Source of the DNA: Isosphaera sp.
GTDB taxonomy: Bacteria; Planctomycetota; Planctomycetia; Gemmatales; Gemmataceae
Length of the DNA stretch: 60,381 nt
Direction of reading: 5' to 3'
NCBI GenBank assembly: GCA_013822345.1
Contig: PNKH01000040.1
Coordinates: forward strand, 1 to 60,381
In this document: piece after piece, positions 51,857 to 59,625 of the stretch
Layout: every line of letters begins with the position of its first letter
Position numbering within the stretch: the first letter of the stretch is position 1
The notes under the pieces: generated by a model
The model's input: the letters and a program-made list of their open reading frames with translations, nothing else
Databases searched by the model: none
What the model was told of the DNA's origin: nothing
Made by a program: the position numbers and the translations under genes

Positions 51857-54454
51857 ATGGCGAAGACCGCCGCCGCGAAGACGGCCGCCCCGAAGGCCCC
51901 GGCCAAGCCGCGGGCGAAGAAGGCCGCCCCGGGCACCCCGGAGGCGGCCCCGACCGGGGCGGCCCTCGCCCGGCCCAGCCCGCGGAGCAAGTTCACCCTG
52001 TTCAACCTTCTCGGCAAACCGCGGGCGTACTACCTGGTCGAGCCGGCCGACCTGCCGCGCGAGCCGGCCAGCACCAAGAAGGCCGTCGCCCACAGCATCA
52101 TGGTCGTGGACCGGTCCGGGTCCATGTACTCCGACCTCCCGGCCACGAAAGAAACGCTCCTCAAGATCCTCACCCTCGACGAGTACGCCCAGTACGACAT
52201 CATCGTCACCCTCATCTCGTACTCCAGCGAGGGGGACGTGACGTGCCACTTCGAGCGCGCCCCGATCCGCGAGATCATGAAGAAGGACTCGAAGTACCAG
52301 AAGGACATCAAGTCCATCCGCACGTCGTGCGCCACCTGCATCTCTCAAGGGCTGCGGTTGGCGGCCGAGAAGGTGAAGGACGGCGAACTCACCGCCATCA
52401 CCTTGCACACCGACGGGTACGCCAACGACCCGTCGTCCACGTCCGAGGCGGCAACGTTGTTGAAGCTGTGCGACGGGCTGAAGACGAAGGACGTGTTCGT
52501 CAACACCCTGGCGTACGGCGACTACAGCGACTTCCGGCTCCTGTCGCGGGTGGCGAACGCCGGCAGCGGGGCGTGTATCCGCGCCGGCAAGATCATCGAC
52601 GTGTACAACTCGTTGTACAGCAGCACCAAGACGCTCGGCTCGTCCGTCACCCCGCCGGTCGAGGTGCCGCTCGACGGGGCCGACTACCAGGTGTTCCTGT
52701 CGCGGTCGGCGGGCCGCGTCCTCGGCGCCGCCGACACGCTGGGCGTGCGCGGCCTCAAGAGTGAGGACGACGCGACGGTGTACAAGTTCCGCAAGGTGTC
52801 GAAGGCGGAGTACGACAAGCTCAAGGACGTGCCGGAGGAGCAGACGACGGAGGCGGTGTTCGCGTTCGCCAAGGCGAACCTCACGGAAGGCAACCTCAAC
52901 ACCGCGAAGTACGCCCTGGCGAGCACCTACGACGCCACCCTCGTCGGGGCGCACGGCCGGGCCCTGACCAACAACCAGGTGGCGGCGTTCGCCCAGGACC
53001 TCGACGCCCTCGTTCTCAGCGACCCCGGGCAACTCAGCCAGCACACGGTCCTGAACGAGGTGCCGGTCAACAAGCGGATCCCGTTCCTCGACCTCATCAC
53101 CGTCCTCGACGCGAACCGCGGCCAGTTCGTCATCAACCGGCAGGCGCTGCAGGACGTGTACGTCCGCCGCGGGCTGAAGCGGCTCCAGGGGACCCGCGAC
53201 GAGAACGGCAAGCTGGTCGAGCCGACCCTGAAGACGGAGTTCGTGAACGAGGACAAGTACCTGCCGATCTCGTCGTTCGACGTCAACCGGAACACGGCGA
53301 CGATGAACATGATGCTGACCCGCAAGGTCCGGCTGGTGCCGGCCGCGGGCGGGAAGCCGATCACCGAGGTCGCCGGCATCAAGCTGGACAACCTCTGCAC
53401 GTTCAACAACTACACGCTGGTCGGCGACGGCGAGCTGACGGTGCCGTACCTCAAGGTGAAGATCTCCGACAAGTCGTTGTTCGAGAAGCTCAACAACGAG
53501 GGCGTGCTGGAGGTGGGCGGGCAGCCGGCGACGAAGTTCGACAAGGAGCAGGAGTACACGCTGCGGCTCGACCAGCTCCCGATCGTGCCGCCGTTCGAGG
53601 GGGCCGTGGACCTCAACGGGGTGTTCGACGACCTGGCCCGGCTGAAGGTGCTGTCGAGTCTGTGCGGGGCGCACCTGAAGGAGGAGGCGGCCGACCTCAC
53701 CCCGGAGCAGGTGGAGGAACTCAAGAAGCACTACCTCTCCAAGAGCCTGTTCCTCAACTTCCCGACCACCAACCCGTATGTGAAGCTCGAAGACGCCCTC
53801 TCGGACGGGAGCGTCGACACCCGCACCAGCTACAAGATCGATGTCGGCAACAAGCACATCCTCAACCTGTCGAAGCTGCACTCGGCGAACAAGTTCCTGG
53901 AGCGGATGTACGAGGTGGTCGGGGCGGACGGGAAGCCGGTGGAGAAGCCGGCGTTCGAGGACGTGTTGGACGGGAACGTGACGTACAAGCACAAGCAGCT
54001 GTCGGCCCGGACGAAGGTGACGAAGGTGGACGAGTTCATGAAGGGGCTGTTCGACGACTTCCTCGGGCTGCGGGCCGGCGGGGAGGCGGTGAAGGTGCTG
54101 GAGTCCGTCGGGGCGGACAAGCTGGCGGCGATCGTCAAGGACCGGGCGAAGGGGAAGCAGCCGGCGCGGAAGGCGTTCGTGGAGGCCCTGGCGGACGCCC
54201 GGAAGAAGCTCGACGCCCGGAGCGACGAGGTGTTCGCGAAGCGGCTCAGCCCGCTGGTGTTTTACGTCGGGGCGACGGGGCTGCTGCCGGACGAGGTGGA
54301 CGCGAAGGCCCAGCCGGCGGACGCGCTGGCCCAGAAGTACCCGGAGCTGGCGTTCTCGAAGGACGAGAAGGAGGGGACGTTCTTCGAGGTCGGGGACGCG
54401 ATCCTGAGCGTGTACGCGAAGACCGAGTACTTCTCCCGCGACGTGGCGAAGTGA
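51857..54454 (+). CDS. Large cytoplasmic vWA protein with histone-H1-like N-terminus
   Basis: 865 residues. N-terminal ~40 residues are Ala/Lys/Pro-rich (MAKTAAAKTAAPKAPAKPRA), like histone H1 or TolA tails. A vWA domain follows with a full MIDAS: IMVVDRSGSMYSDL (D85, S87, S89) and LHTDGYAND further on, and an internal CATC pair (RTSCATCIS). The remaining ~600 residues (NRQALQDVYVRRGLKRLQGT, NMMLTRKVRLVPAAGGKPIT, LEDALSDGSVDTRTSYKID, DEFMKGLFDDFLGLRAGGEA) are not recognised. No signal peptide or membrane helix. It stands alone, divergent from ileS. Adhesion-type vWA proteins are exported, so this must have a different, internal role. Confidence 0.75.
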   Translation: MAKTAAAKTAAPKAPAKPRAKKAAPGTPEAAPTGAALARPSPRSKFTLFNLLGKPRAYYLVEPADLPREPASTKKAVAHSIMVVDRSGSMYSDLPATKETLLKILTLDEYAQYDIIVTLISYSSEGDVTCHFERAPIREIMKKDSKYQKDIKSIRTSCATCISQGLRLAAEKVKDGELTAITLHTDGYANDPSSTSEAATLLKLCDGLKTKDVFVNTLAYGDYSDFRLLSRVANAGSGACIRAGKIIDVYNSLYSSTKTLGSSVTPPVEVPLDGADYQVFLSRSAGRVLGAADTLGVRGLKSEDDATVYKFRKVSKAEYDKLKDVPEEQTTEAVFAFAKANLTEGNLNTAKYALASTYDATLVGAHGRALTNNQVAAFAQDLDALVLSDPGQLSQHTVLNEVPVNKRIPFLDLITVLDANRGQFVINRQALQDVYVRRGLKRLQGTRDENGKLVEPTLKTEFVNEDKYLPISSFDVNRNTATMNMMLTRKVRLVPAAGGKPITEVAGIKLDNLCTFNNYTLVGDGELTVPYLKVKISDKSLFEKLNNEGVLEVGGQPATKFDKEQEYTLRLDQLPIVPPFEGAVDLNGVFDDLARLKVLSSLCGAHLKEEAADLTPEQVEELKKHYLSKSLFLNFPTTNPYVKLEDALSDGSVDTRTSYKIDVGNKHILNLSKLHSANKFLERMYEVVGADGKPVEKPAFEDVLDGNVTYKHKQLSARTKVTKVDEFMKGLFDDFLGLRAGGEAVKVLESVGADKLAAIVKDRAKGKQPARKAFVEALADARKKLDARSDEVFAKRLSPLVFYVGATGLLPDEVDAKAQPADALAQKYPELAFSKDEKEGTFFEVGDAILSVYAKTEYFSRDVAK

Positions 54455-54460
54455 TCACCT

Positions 54461-54519
54461 GGGAGGGCGAGGCTCCTGCCGAGCCGGAGCCCCCGGCTCG
54501 GCAGGAGCCTCGCCCTCCC
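54461..54519. repeat. Family B (REP-like) palindrome, copy at 54.5 kb
   Basis: Arms 54461-54487 and 54493-54519, 27 bp perfect, 5-base loop. Same unit as 37,890, but the loop bases are CTGCC and the other arm has the matching GGCAG, so the change is compensated. It begins 6 bases after the vWA stop. Confidence 0.85.
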
Positions 54520-54655
54520 GGCCCGACCCGTTCGGGTCGGCGCCGAATCCGCAACAACCCCCTCGCATTCCGCCGACGGGCACGGTAGCATCTTCTCCAG
54601 CCCGCCCGCCGGCCCGCCACCCGCCGACCGCCCGCCACAACCAGGGGTCCCGCCA

Positions 54656-56257
54656 ATGCCCCTCTCCCGCCTCGGCCTCGCTCTCACCGCCCTCGCCCTC
54701 GCCGCCGGCCCCGCCCCCGCCGACGAGCCGCTCCGCGCGGTCATCGACCGCGAACTGAAGGCCGCCTGGCAGCGCGAGGGGATCACCCCCGCCGCCAGGT
54801 CGACCGACTCCGCGTTCCTCCGCCGCGTCTACCTCGACCTCGTCGGCACCGTCCCGACCTACGACGAGACGGCCGCGTTCCTCGGCGACGCCGATCCGAA
54901 GAAGCGCGAGAAGCGGGTCGACGCGCTCCTCGCCGACCCGCGGTTCGCCAAGGCCCAGGCGGACGTGTGGGACCTCGTCCTGTTCGGCCGGCAGCCGGCG
55001 AACTACGACTCCGTCTACCGCCGGCCCGGGTTCAAGGACTGGCTCCGGAAGCAGTTCGCCGACAACGTCCCGTACGACGCCTGGGTCCGCGAGTTGCTGG
55101 AGGCCGAGAAGCCCGGGCCGGAGACGTTCTACGTCCAGTTCCGCGGGCAGAACGAGGAGGCGGCGGTCGCCGTGTCGCGGATCTTCCTCGGCACCCAGAT
55201 CCACTGCGCCAAGTGCCACGACCACCCCTACGACGTGTGGACCCAGAAGGACTTCTACGGCATGGCCGGGTTCTTCGTCCGGGTCGTGGTGCAGGACGGC
55301 GGCACGAAGGACGGGGTGCGGTCGTTCACGATCGGCGAGCGGGGCACCGGCGAGGTGCTGTTCAGCGGGAGCGCCAAGGACCAGGTACCGGGCCGCAAGG
55401 GCGACCCGGTCAGGCCGAAGTTCCTCGGCGGGCCGGTGCTCGACGAGCCGCCCGCGCCGAAGGACGCCAAGGAGCCGCCGGCGGCCGCGAACGCGAAGCT
55501 GCCGAAGCCGGCGTTCTCCCGCAAGGCGAAGCTGGCGGCGTGGGTCGCGTCGGCCGAGAACCCGTTCTTCGCGAAGGCGGCGGCGAACCGGGTGTGGGCG
55601 CAGTTCATGGGCCGCGGGGTCGTCCACCCGGTGGACGACTTCACGAAGGAGAACGCGGCGTCGCACCCGGACCTGCTGAAGGCGATGGCCGAGGGGCTGG
55701 TCGCCCACAAGTTCGACCTGAAGTGGCTGGTCCGCGAGATCGTGACCAGCGACGGGTACCAGCTCGCCCTCGCCGGGCCGTCGAAGGACGCGCTGCCGAA
55801 GTGGTTCGAGCAGGCCCGGGTCCGGCCGCTGTCCGCCGAGGAGATCCAGGCGGCGATGCGGGCGGCGACCGCGTTCGACCCCGACCCGAAGAACCCGGTC
55901 AAGCTGCAGAACGCCGGCGACGAGTACTTCCTGCGGTACTTCGGGTCGCCGACGAACGGCCTCGGCGACTTCCAGGGGGGCCTGGCCGAGCACCTGTTCC
56001 TGAACAACGCGGAGCACGTCCGCGGGTTCGTCCGGCGGAAGAAGGGGAACCTGACCGACACGCTCCTGGCCATGTCCGGCTCACCCGAGAAGACCGTCGA
56101 GCGGCTGTTCCTGTCGGTGCTGCAGCGGCCGCCGAAGCCGTCCGAGACGGAGCTGTTCGTGAAGTACCTGGCCGCCGGCGGGGCGAAGCCCGAGGCGGCG
56201 GTGGAGGACGCCGTGTGGGCGCTGCTCAACGGCAGCGAGTTCCGGTTCAACCACTGA
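54656..56257 (+). CDS. DUF1549/DUF1553 cytochrome-like secreted protein
   Basis: 533 residues with a signal peptide (PLSRLGLALTALALAAGPAP). N-terminal DUF1549 (SAFLRRVYLDLVGTVPTYDE, LADPRFAKAQADVWDLVLFG) with one haem-c-like CAKCHDHP (C184, C187, H188), and C-terminal DUF1553 (NPFFAKAAANRVWAQFMGRG, VVHPVDDFTKENAASHPDLL, LTDTLLAMSGSPEKTVERLF). Shorter than the ~700-1000 residues of the common PSCyt forms, because the N-terminal cytochrome module is absent. First gene of a DUF1549-DUF1501-WD40 cluster. Confidence 0.88.
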   Translation: MPLSRLGLALTALALAAGPAPADEPLRAVIDRELKAAWQREGITPAARSTDSAFLRRVYLDLVGTVPTYDETAAFLGDADPKKREKRVDALLADPRFAKAQADVWDLVLFGRQPANYDSVYRRPGFKDWLRKQFADNVPYDAWVRELLEAEKPGPETFYVQFRGQNEEAAVAVSRIFLGTQIHCAKCHDHPYDVWTQKDFYGMAGFFVRVVVQDGGTKDGVRSFTIGERGTGEVLFSGSAKDQVPGRKGDPVRPKFLGGPVLDEPPAPKDAKEPPAAANAKLPKPAFSRKAKLAAWVASAENPFFAKAAANRVWAQFMGRGVVHPVDDFTKENAASHPDLLKAMAEGLVAHKFDLKWLVREIVTSDGYQLALAGPSKDALPKWFEQARVRPLSAEEIQAAMRAATAFDPDPKNPVKLQNAGDEYFLRYFGSPTNGLGDFQGGLAEHLFLNNAEHVRGFVRRKKGNLTDTLLAMSGSPEKTVERLFLSVLQRPPKPSETELFVKYLAAGGAKPEAAVEDAVWALLNGSEFRFNH

Positions 56258-56269
56258 GGGCGACGGGGA

Positions 56270-56360
56270 TCGGGGGTGTCGGGTATCGGGTATCGGACAA
56301 ACCCGGAACCTGCACCCCGTCTTCCCGACATCCGGTATACCCGATACCCGACACCCCCGA
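56270..56360. repeat. 24-bp inverted repeat between the DUF1549 and DUF1501 genes
   Basis: Arms 56270-56293 and 56337-56360, 24 bp perfect, made of GGGTATC repeats (TCGGGGGTGTCGGGTATCGG), 43-base spacer. It begins 12 bases after the DUF1549 stop and ends 17 before the DUF1501 start, inside a likely operon. Confidence 0.75.
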
Positions 56361-56377
56361 CTCCCGCCGAGCACGCC

Positions 56378-57634
56378 ATGCACGCCGCCGCACACCTCTC
56401 CCGCCGGGCGCTCCTGAAGGGGGCCGCGGTCACCGGGTCCGGCCTGGTCCTGCCGAACTGGGGCGGGCTTGCCCACGCCCGGGCCGCCGCCGAGGCCGCG
56501 ACCAAGGCCAAGAAGCGGTGCATCCTGCTGTGGATGAACGGCGGGGCGAGCCAGCTCGACACGTTCGACCTGAAGCCCGGCCGGCCGACCGGCGGGCCGT
56601 TCCGGCCGGTCCCGTCCAAGGTCGCCGGGATGCCGGTGTGCGAGTACCTGCCGAAGGTGGCCGGCCACGCCGACAAGCTGGCGGTCGTCCGGAGTCTGAA
56701 GACGGAGTCTCCGGACCACCCGGACGGCATCTACCACATGCACACCTGCTACAAGATGAGCGAGCGGACCCCGCACCCGGAGCTCGGGGCGGTGATCGCC
56801 CGGTACAACGGCAACCCGGACGCCGACCTGCCGACGTTCGTCCGGATGGGGCCGTGCGGGAACGGCGGGGCCGGGTACCTGGGGCCGGCCCACGAGCCGT
56901 TCTCCATCGACCGGACCGGCCGGCTCCCGAACTTCTCCGGGTCGTACCTCACCCCCGAGGCCGAGGACCGGCGGGCGGAGCTGTTCCGGTCGGTCGAGAA
57001 GGAGTTCGCCGCGGGCCACGACGCGACCGTCTTCCAGAGCCACCGGACGGCGAAGGAGCGGGCCTGGCGGCTGCTCCGGGCGAAGGGGGTGTTCGACATC
57101 ACGAAGGAGTGGGCGGGGGCGAAGGAGCGGTACGGCGACACCGGGTTCGGCCGCGGGTGCCTGCTCGCCCGGAAGCTGGTGGAGGCGGGGGTACCGTTCG
57201 TGGAGGTGGGGCAGGACAACTACGACAGCCACGGGGACAACTTCGTTATCCACAAGGCGAACCTGCAGGTGCTGGACCCGGCGTGGAGCGCCCTGCTGGC
57301 CGACCTCGCCGACCGCGGGCAGTTGCAGGACACGCTGGTGATCTGGATGGGGGAGGTGGGGCGGACGCCGAGCATCAACAACCGGGCGGGCCGGGACCAC
57401 TACGTCCGGGCGTGGACGGTGGTACTGGCCGGCGGCGGGATCAAGGGCGGGCAGGTGTACGGCTCGACGGACGCGGACGGCCGGGACGTGAAGGACGGGC
57501 TGGTGACCGAGGGCGACCTGTTCGCGACGGTGTACGCGGCTTTGGGGATCAACCACCGGGCGAAGCACTACCACGGGGTGCGGCCGATCTGGCTGACGCC
57601 CGAGGGGGCGAAGCCGGTGCAGGCGCTGCTGTGA
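56378..57634 (+). CDS. DUF1501 protein, second copy
   Basis: 418 residues from ATG 56378, start of the leader HAAAHLSRRALLKGAAVTGS (twin-arginine). Family landmarks: LLWMNGGASQLDTFDLKPGR, EVGQDNYDSHGDNFVIHKAN, VIWMGEVGRTPSINNRAGRD. The earlier codons in this frame are translation of the repeat before it. It should work with the DUF1549 gene just upstream; DUF1549/DUF1501 pairs are the usual planctomycete arrangement. The repeat cluster begins 3 bases after its stop. Confidence 0.9.
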   Translation: MHAAAHLSRRALLKGAAVTGSGLVLPNWGGLAHARAAAEAATKAKKRCILLWMNGGASQLDTFDLKPGRPTGGPFRPVPSKVAGMPVCEYLPKVAGHADKLAVVRSLKTESPDHPDGIYHMHTCYKMSERTPHPELGAVIARYNGNPDADLPTFVRMGPCGNGGAGYLGPAHEPFSIDRTGRLPNFSGSYLTPEAEDRRAELFRSVEKEFAAGHDATVFQSHRTAKERAWRLLRAKGVFDITKEWAGAKERYGDTGFGRGCLLARKLVEAGVPFVEVGQDNYDSHGDNFVIHKANLQVLDPAWSALLADLADRGQLQDTLVIWMGEVGRTPSINNRAGRDHYVRAWTVVLAGGGIKGGQVYGSTDADGRDVKDGLVTEGDLFATVYAALGINHRAKHYHGVRPIWLTPEGAKPVQALL

Positions 57635-57637
57635 CGG

Positions 57638-57811
57638 CGGGAGGGCGAGGCTCCCGCCGAGCCGGGCCGCCGGGGGCGGAGGCGACGACGGCTTTTCCGG
57701 GAGGGTGAGGCTCCGGCCGAGCCGGGGCGGATTTGGGAGGGCGAGGCTCCGGCCGAGCCGTCTTCGCCCCCACACACAACACTCGGCTCGGCGGGAGCCT
57801 CGCCCTCCCGG
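57638..57811. repeat. Family B cluster, left of the RAYT gene (four units)
   Basis: Units at 57638-57666, 57697-57727 and 57735-57760 run in the plus sense, and 57784-57811 is inverted. Unit 1 and the inverted unit share the CCGCC loop; units 2 and 3 share CGGCC. It starts 3 bases after the DUF1501 stop and ends 21 bases before the RAYT ATG. Confidence 0.85.
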
Positions 57812-57831
57812 GCGCGACCAGGAACCGCACC

Positions 57832-58301
57832 ATGGACGACCAGCCGCTTCTGCCGCAGCGAAAGCACCCGGCCCACGGGGTCCTCATCGACCCCGACCGC
57901 CCCACGGTCGTGTTCCTGACGGTCTGCACGGAGGGCCGCAGGCCGTGGCTCGCGACGGCGGACAACCACGCCCTGCTCCGCGCCGTGTGGTCGGCCGCGA
58001 CCGCGTGGCGGGTCGGTCGGTACGTGCTGATGCCGGACCACCTGCACCTGTTCGCCGCCCCCGGCGAGCCCCGGTCTCGTTCGACAACTGGGTGCGGTAC
58101 TGGAAGTCGCAGTTCCGGAAGGGGCACGCGGACAAGTCGCTCCGCTGGCAGGTCGACCACTGGGACACCCGCCTCCGCCGCACCGAGAGTTACGACGAGA
58201 AGTGGGACTACGTCGTGAACAACCCCGTCCGGCACGGGCTCGTCGGCCGCGCCGGGGAGTGGCCGCACCAGGGCGAGCTCCACGAGCTGCGGTGGGACTG
58301 A
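57832..58301 (+). pseudogene. REP-associated tyrosine transposase (RAYT, Y1/HUH), frame interrupted once
   Basis: From ATG 57832 the frame reads LIDPDRPTVVFLTVCTEGRR, HALLRAVWSAATAWRVGR and YVLMPDHLHLFAAPGE, whose HLH (H70, H72) is the HUH metal-binding motif of single-stranded DNA transposases. At about 58065-58075 the natural reading moves one frame: VSFDNWVRYWKSQFRKGHAD, then ESYDEKWDYVVNNPVRHGLV, the Tyr-containing C-terminus of RAYTs, to the TGA at 58301. The region is 470 bases, one short of a multiple of three; one extra base near GAGCCCCGG would give an intact 156-residue protein. RAYTs nick and join REP palindromes. It is bracketed by four family B units on each side. Confidence 0.82.
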
Positions 58302-58306
58302 GCTCG

Positions 58307-58483
58307 CCGGGAGGGCGAGGCTCCCGCCGAGCCGGAAAGCTCGGCCGGGCCGCGGCGGCCCTGGGAGGGCGAGGCTCCGGCCGAGCCGCGCGCCCCGGCT
58401 CGGCCGGAGCCTCGCCCTCCCGGAAAGCCGTCTCCGCCCCCGCCCCCCGACGGCCCGGCTCGGCGGGAGCCTCGCCCTCCCGG
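58307..58483. repeat. Family B cluster, right of the RAYT gene (four units)
   Basis: Units 58307-58335 and 58363-58388 in the plus sense, 58395-58423 and 58455-58483 inverted. Outer units share the CCGCC loop, inner units share CGGCC, so two nested palindromes are formed, each with matched arms. It begins 5 bases after the RAYT stop and ends 23 bases before the WD40 gene. Confidence 0.85.
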
Positions 58484-58506
58484 AAACCGCCCGCCCGGAG
58501 AACACC

Positions 58507-59601
58507 ATGCCCGACTTCGCCAAGGCCGCGCTCGCCTGGACCCTGCCGTGGGACGCCGACTGGGTGACCGCGGTCGCGTTCCTCGGCCCGACGCGCCGCG
58601 TCGCCGCCGGGAACAACCGCGGCCAGATCCTCGTCTGGGAGTTGCCGGACCAGCCCGGCGGCGACCCGCCGAAGCCGGTCCTCCGGCTCGACGGCCACAC
58701 CAACGTCGTCTCGCGGCTCCTCGCCATGCCGGACGGCAAGGTGCTGGTCTCGGCGAGTTACGACCACACGGTCCGCTACTGGGACGGGGCGGCGACCGCC
58801 GAGCCGACCGAGACGGTTGCGCTGAACGCCGCCGCGGTCGCGAGCGCCAAGGCGCGGTCCGGCAAGGTGCCGGCGGCGGTCGAGGCGAAGGTCGGGGTGG
58901 TGAAGCCGGCCCGCACCCTCGACGCCCACAAGGAGTGGGTGACCGGCCTGGACCTGACGCGGGACGGCAAGTGGCTCCTCACCGGCGACGACGGCGGGCA
59001 CGTGGTCGTCTGGGACCGGGCGGCCGGCACGGTCGCGAAGCGGTGGCAGGTGAAGGGCTGGAGCTACGGGGTGGCGCTGTCGCCGGACGGGAAGCAGGCG
59101 TGCGTCGGGGAGCGGCTGCCGCTGGTGTTCGACTCCGGCCGGCACGCCGGGCTGCGGCTGTGGGACGCGACCGCGGGCACGGTGCAGCACGACCTGTCGG
59201 CGGCGTACAAGGGCCAGCACGTCGCGGCGGCGGCGTACTCGCCGGACGGGAAGCTGCTGGCGGTCGGCCGCGGCGGGGAGACGGACGCGAACGGCGGCGG
59301 GGTGGTGTCGCTGATCGACCCGGCAGGCGGGAAGAAGCTGCGGGACCTGGCCCCGGGGCACCAGTACGGGGTGACGGACCTGATGTTCCACCCGGACGGC
59401 AAGCACCTCGCGTCGGCCGGCCGCGACACGGTGGTGCGGGTCTGGGACCCGGCCGCGGGGAAGTTGGTGGCGGAGATCGGGAAGCCGCGCGGCGGGCAGT
59501 TCAAGGACTGGGTGCACGCGATCAGTTTCTCGGCCGACGGGCTGTGGATGGCGGTCGCCGACATGGCCGGGGCGGTGCAGGTGTGGCACCTCCCGGGGTG
59601 A
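58507..59601 (+). CDS. WD40 beta-propeller protein of the DUF1549 cluster
   Basis: 364 residues, no signal peptide. Begins PDFAKAALAWTLPWDADWVT. Blade ends: QILVWELPDQ, DHTVRYWDGA, HVVVWDRAAG, GLRLWDATAG, VVRVWDPAAG and VQVWHLPG. One seven-blade propeller. WD40 genes commonly follow DUF1549/DUF1501 pairs, so it is likely the third member of that cluster, now separated by the RAYT insertion. Confidence 0.85.
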   Translation: MPDFAKAALAWTLPWDADWVTAVAFLGPTRRVAAGNNRGQILVWELPDQPGGDPPKPVLRLDGHTNVVSRLLAMPDGKVLVSASYDHTVRYWDGAATAEPTETVALNAAAVASAKARSGKVPAAVEAKVGVVKPARTLDAHKEWVTGLDLTRDGKWLLTGDDGGHVVVWDRAAGTVAKRWQVKGWSYGVALSPDGKQACVGERLPLVFDSGRHAGLRLWDATAGTVQHDLSAAYKGQHVAAAAYSPDGKLLAVGRGGETDANGGGVVSLIDPAGGKKLRDLAPGHQYGVTDLMFHPDGKHLASAGRDTVVRVWDPAAGKLVAEIGKPRGGQFKDWVHAISFSADGLWMAVADMAGAVQVWHLPG

Positions 59602-59625
59602 ACCCTCCGTCCACCTTCCTTGGCG

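Noticed and set aside
54967-57708. 913-codon plus-strand frame
   Set aside because: Shadow frame of the DUF1549 and DUF1501 genes. The real genes have signal peptides and family motifs in their own frames.
57638-58483. CRISPR array
   Set aside because: Units are regularly sized but occur in both orientations with unequal spacers, and there are no cas genes; a REP cluster explains them.
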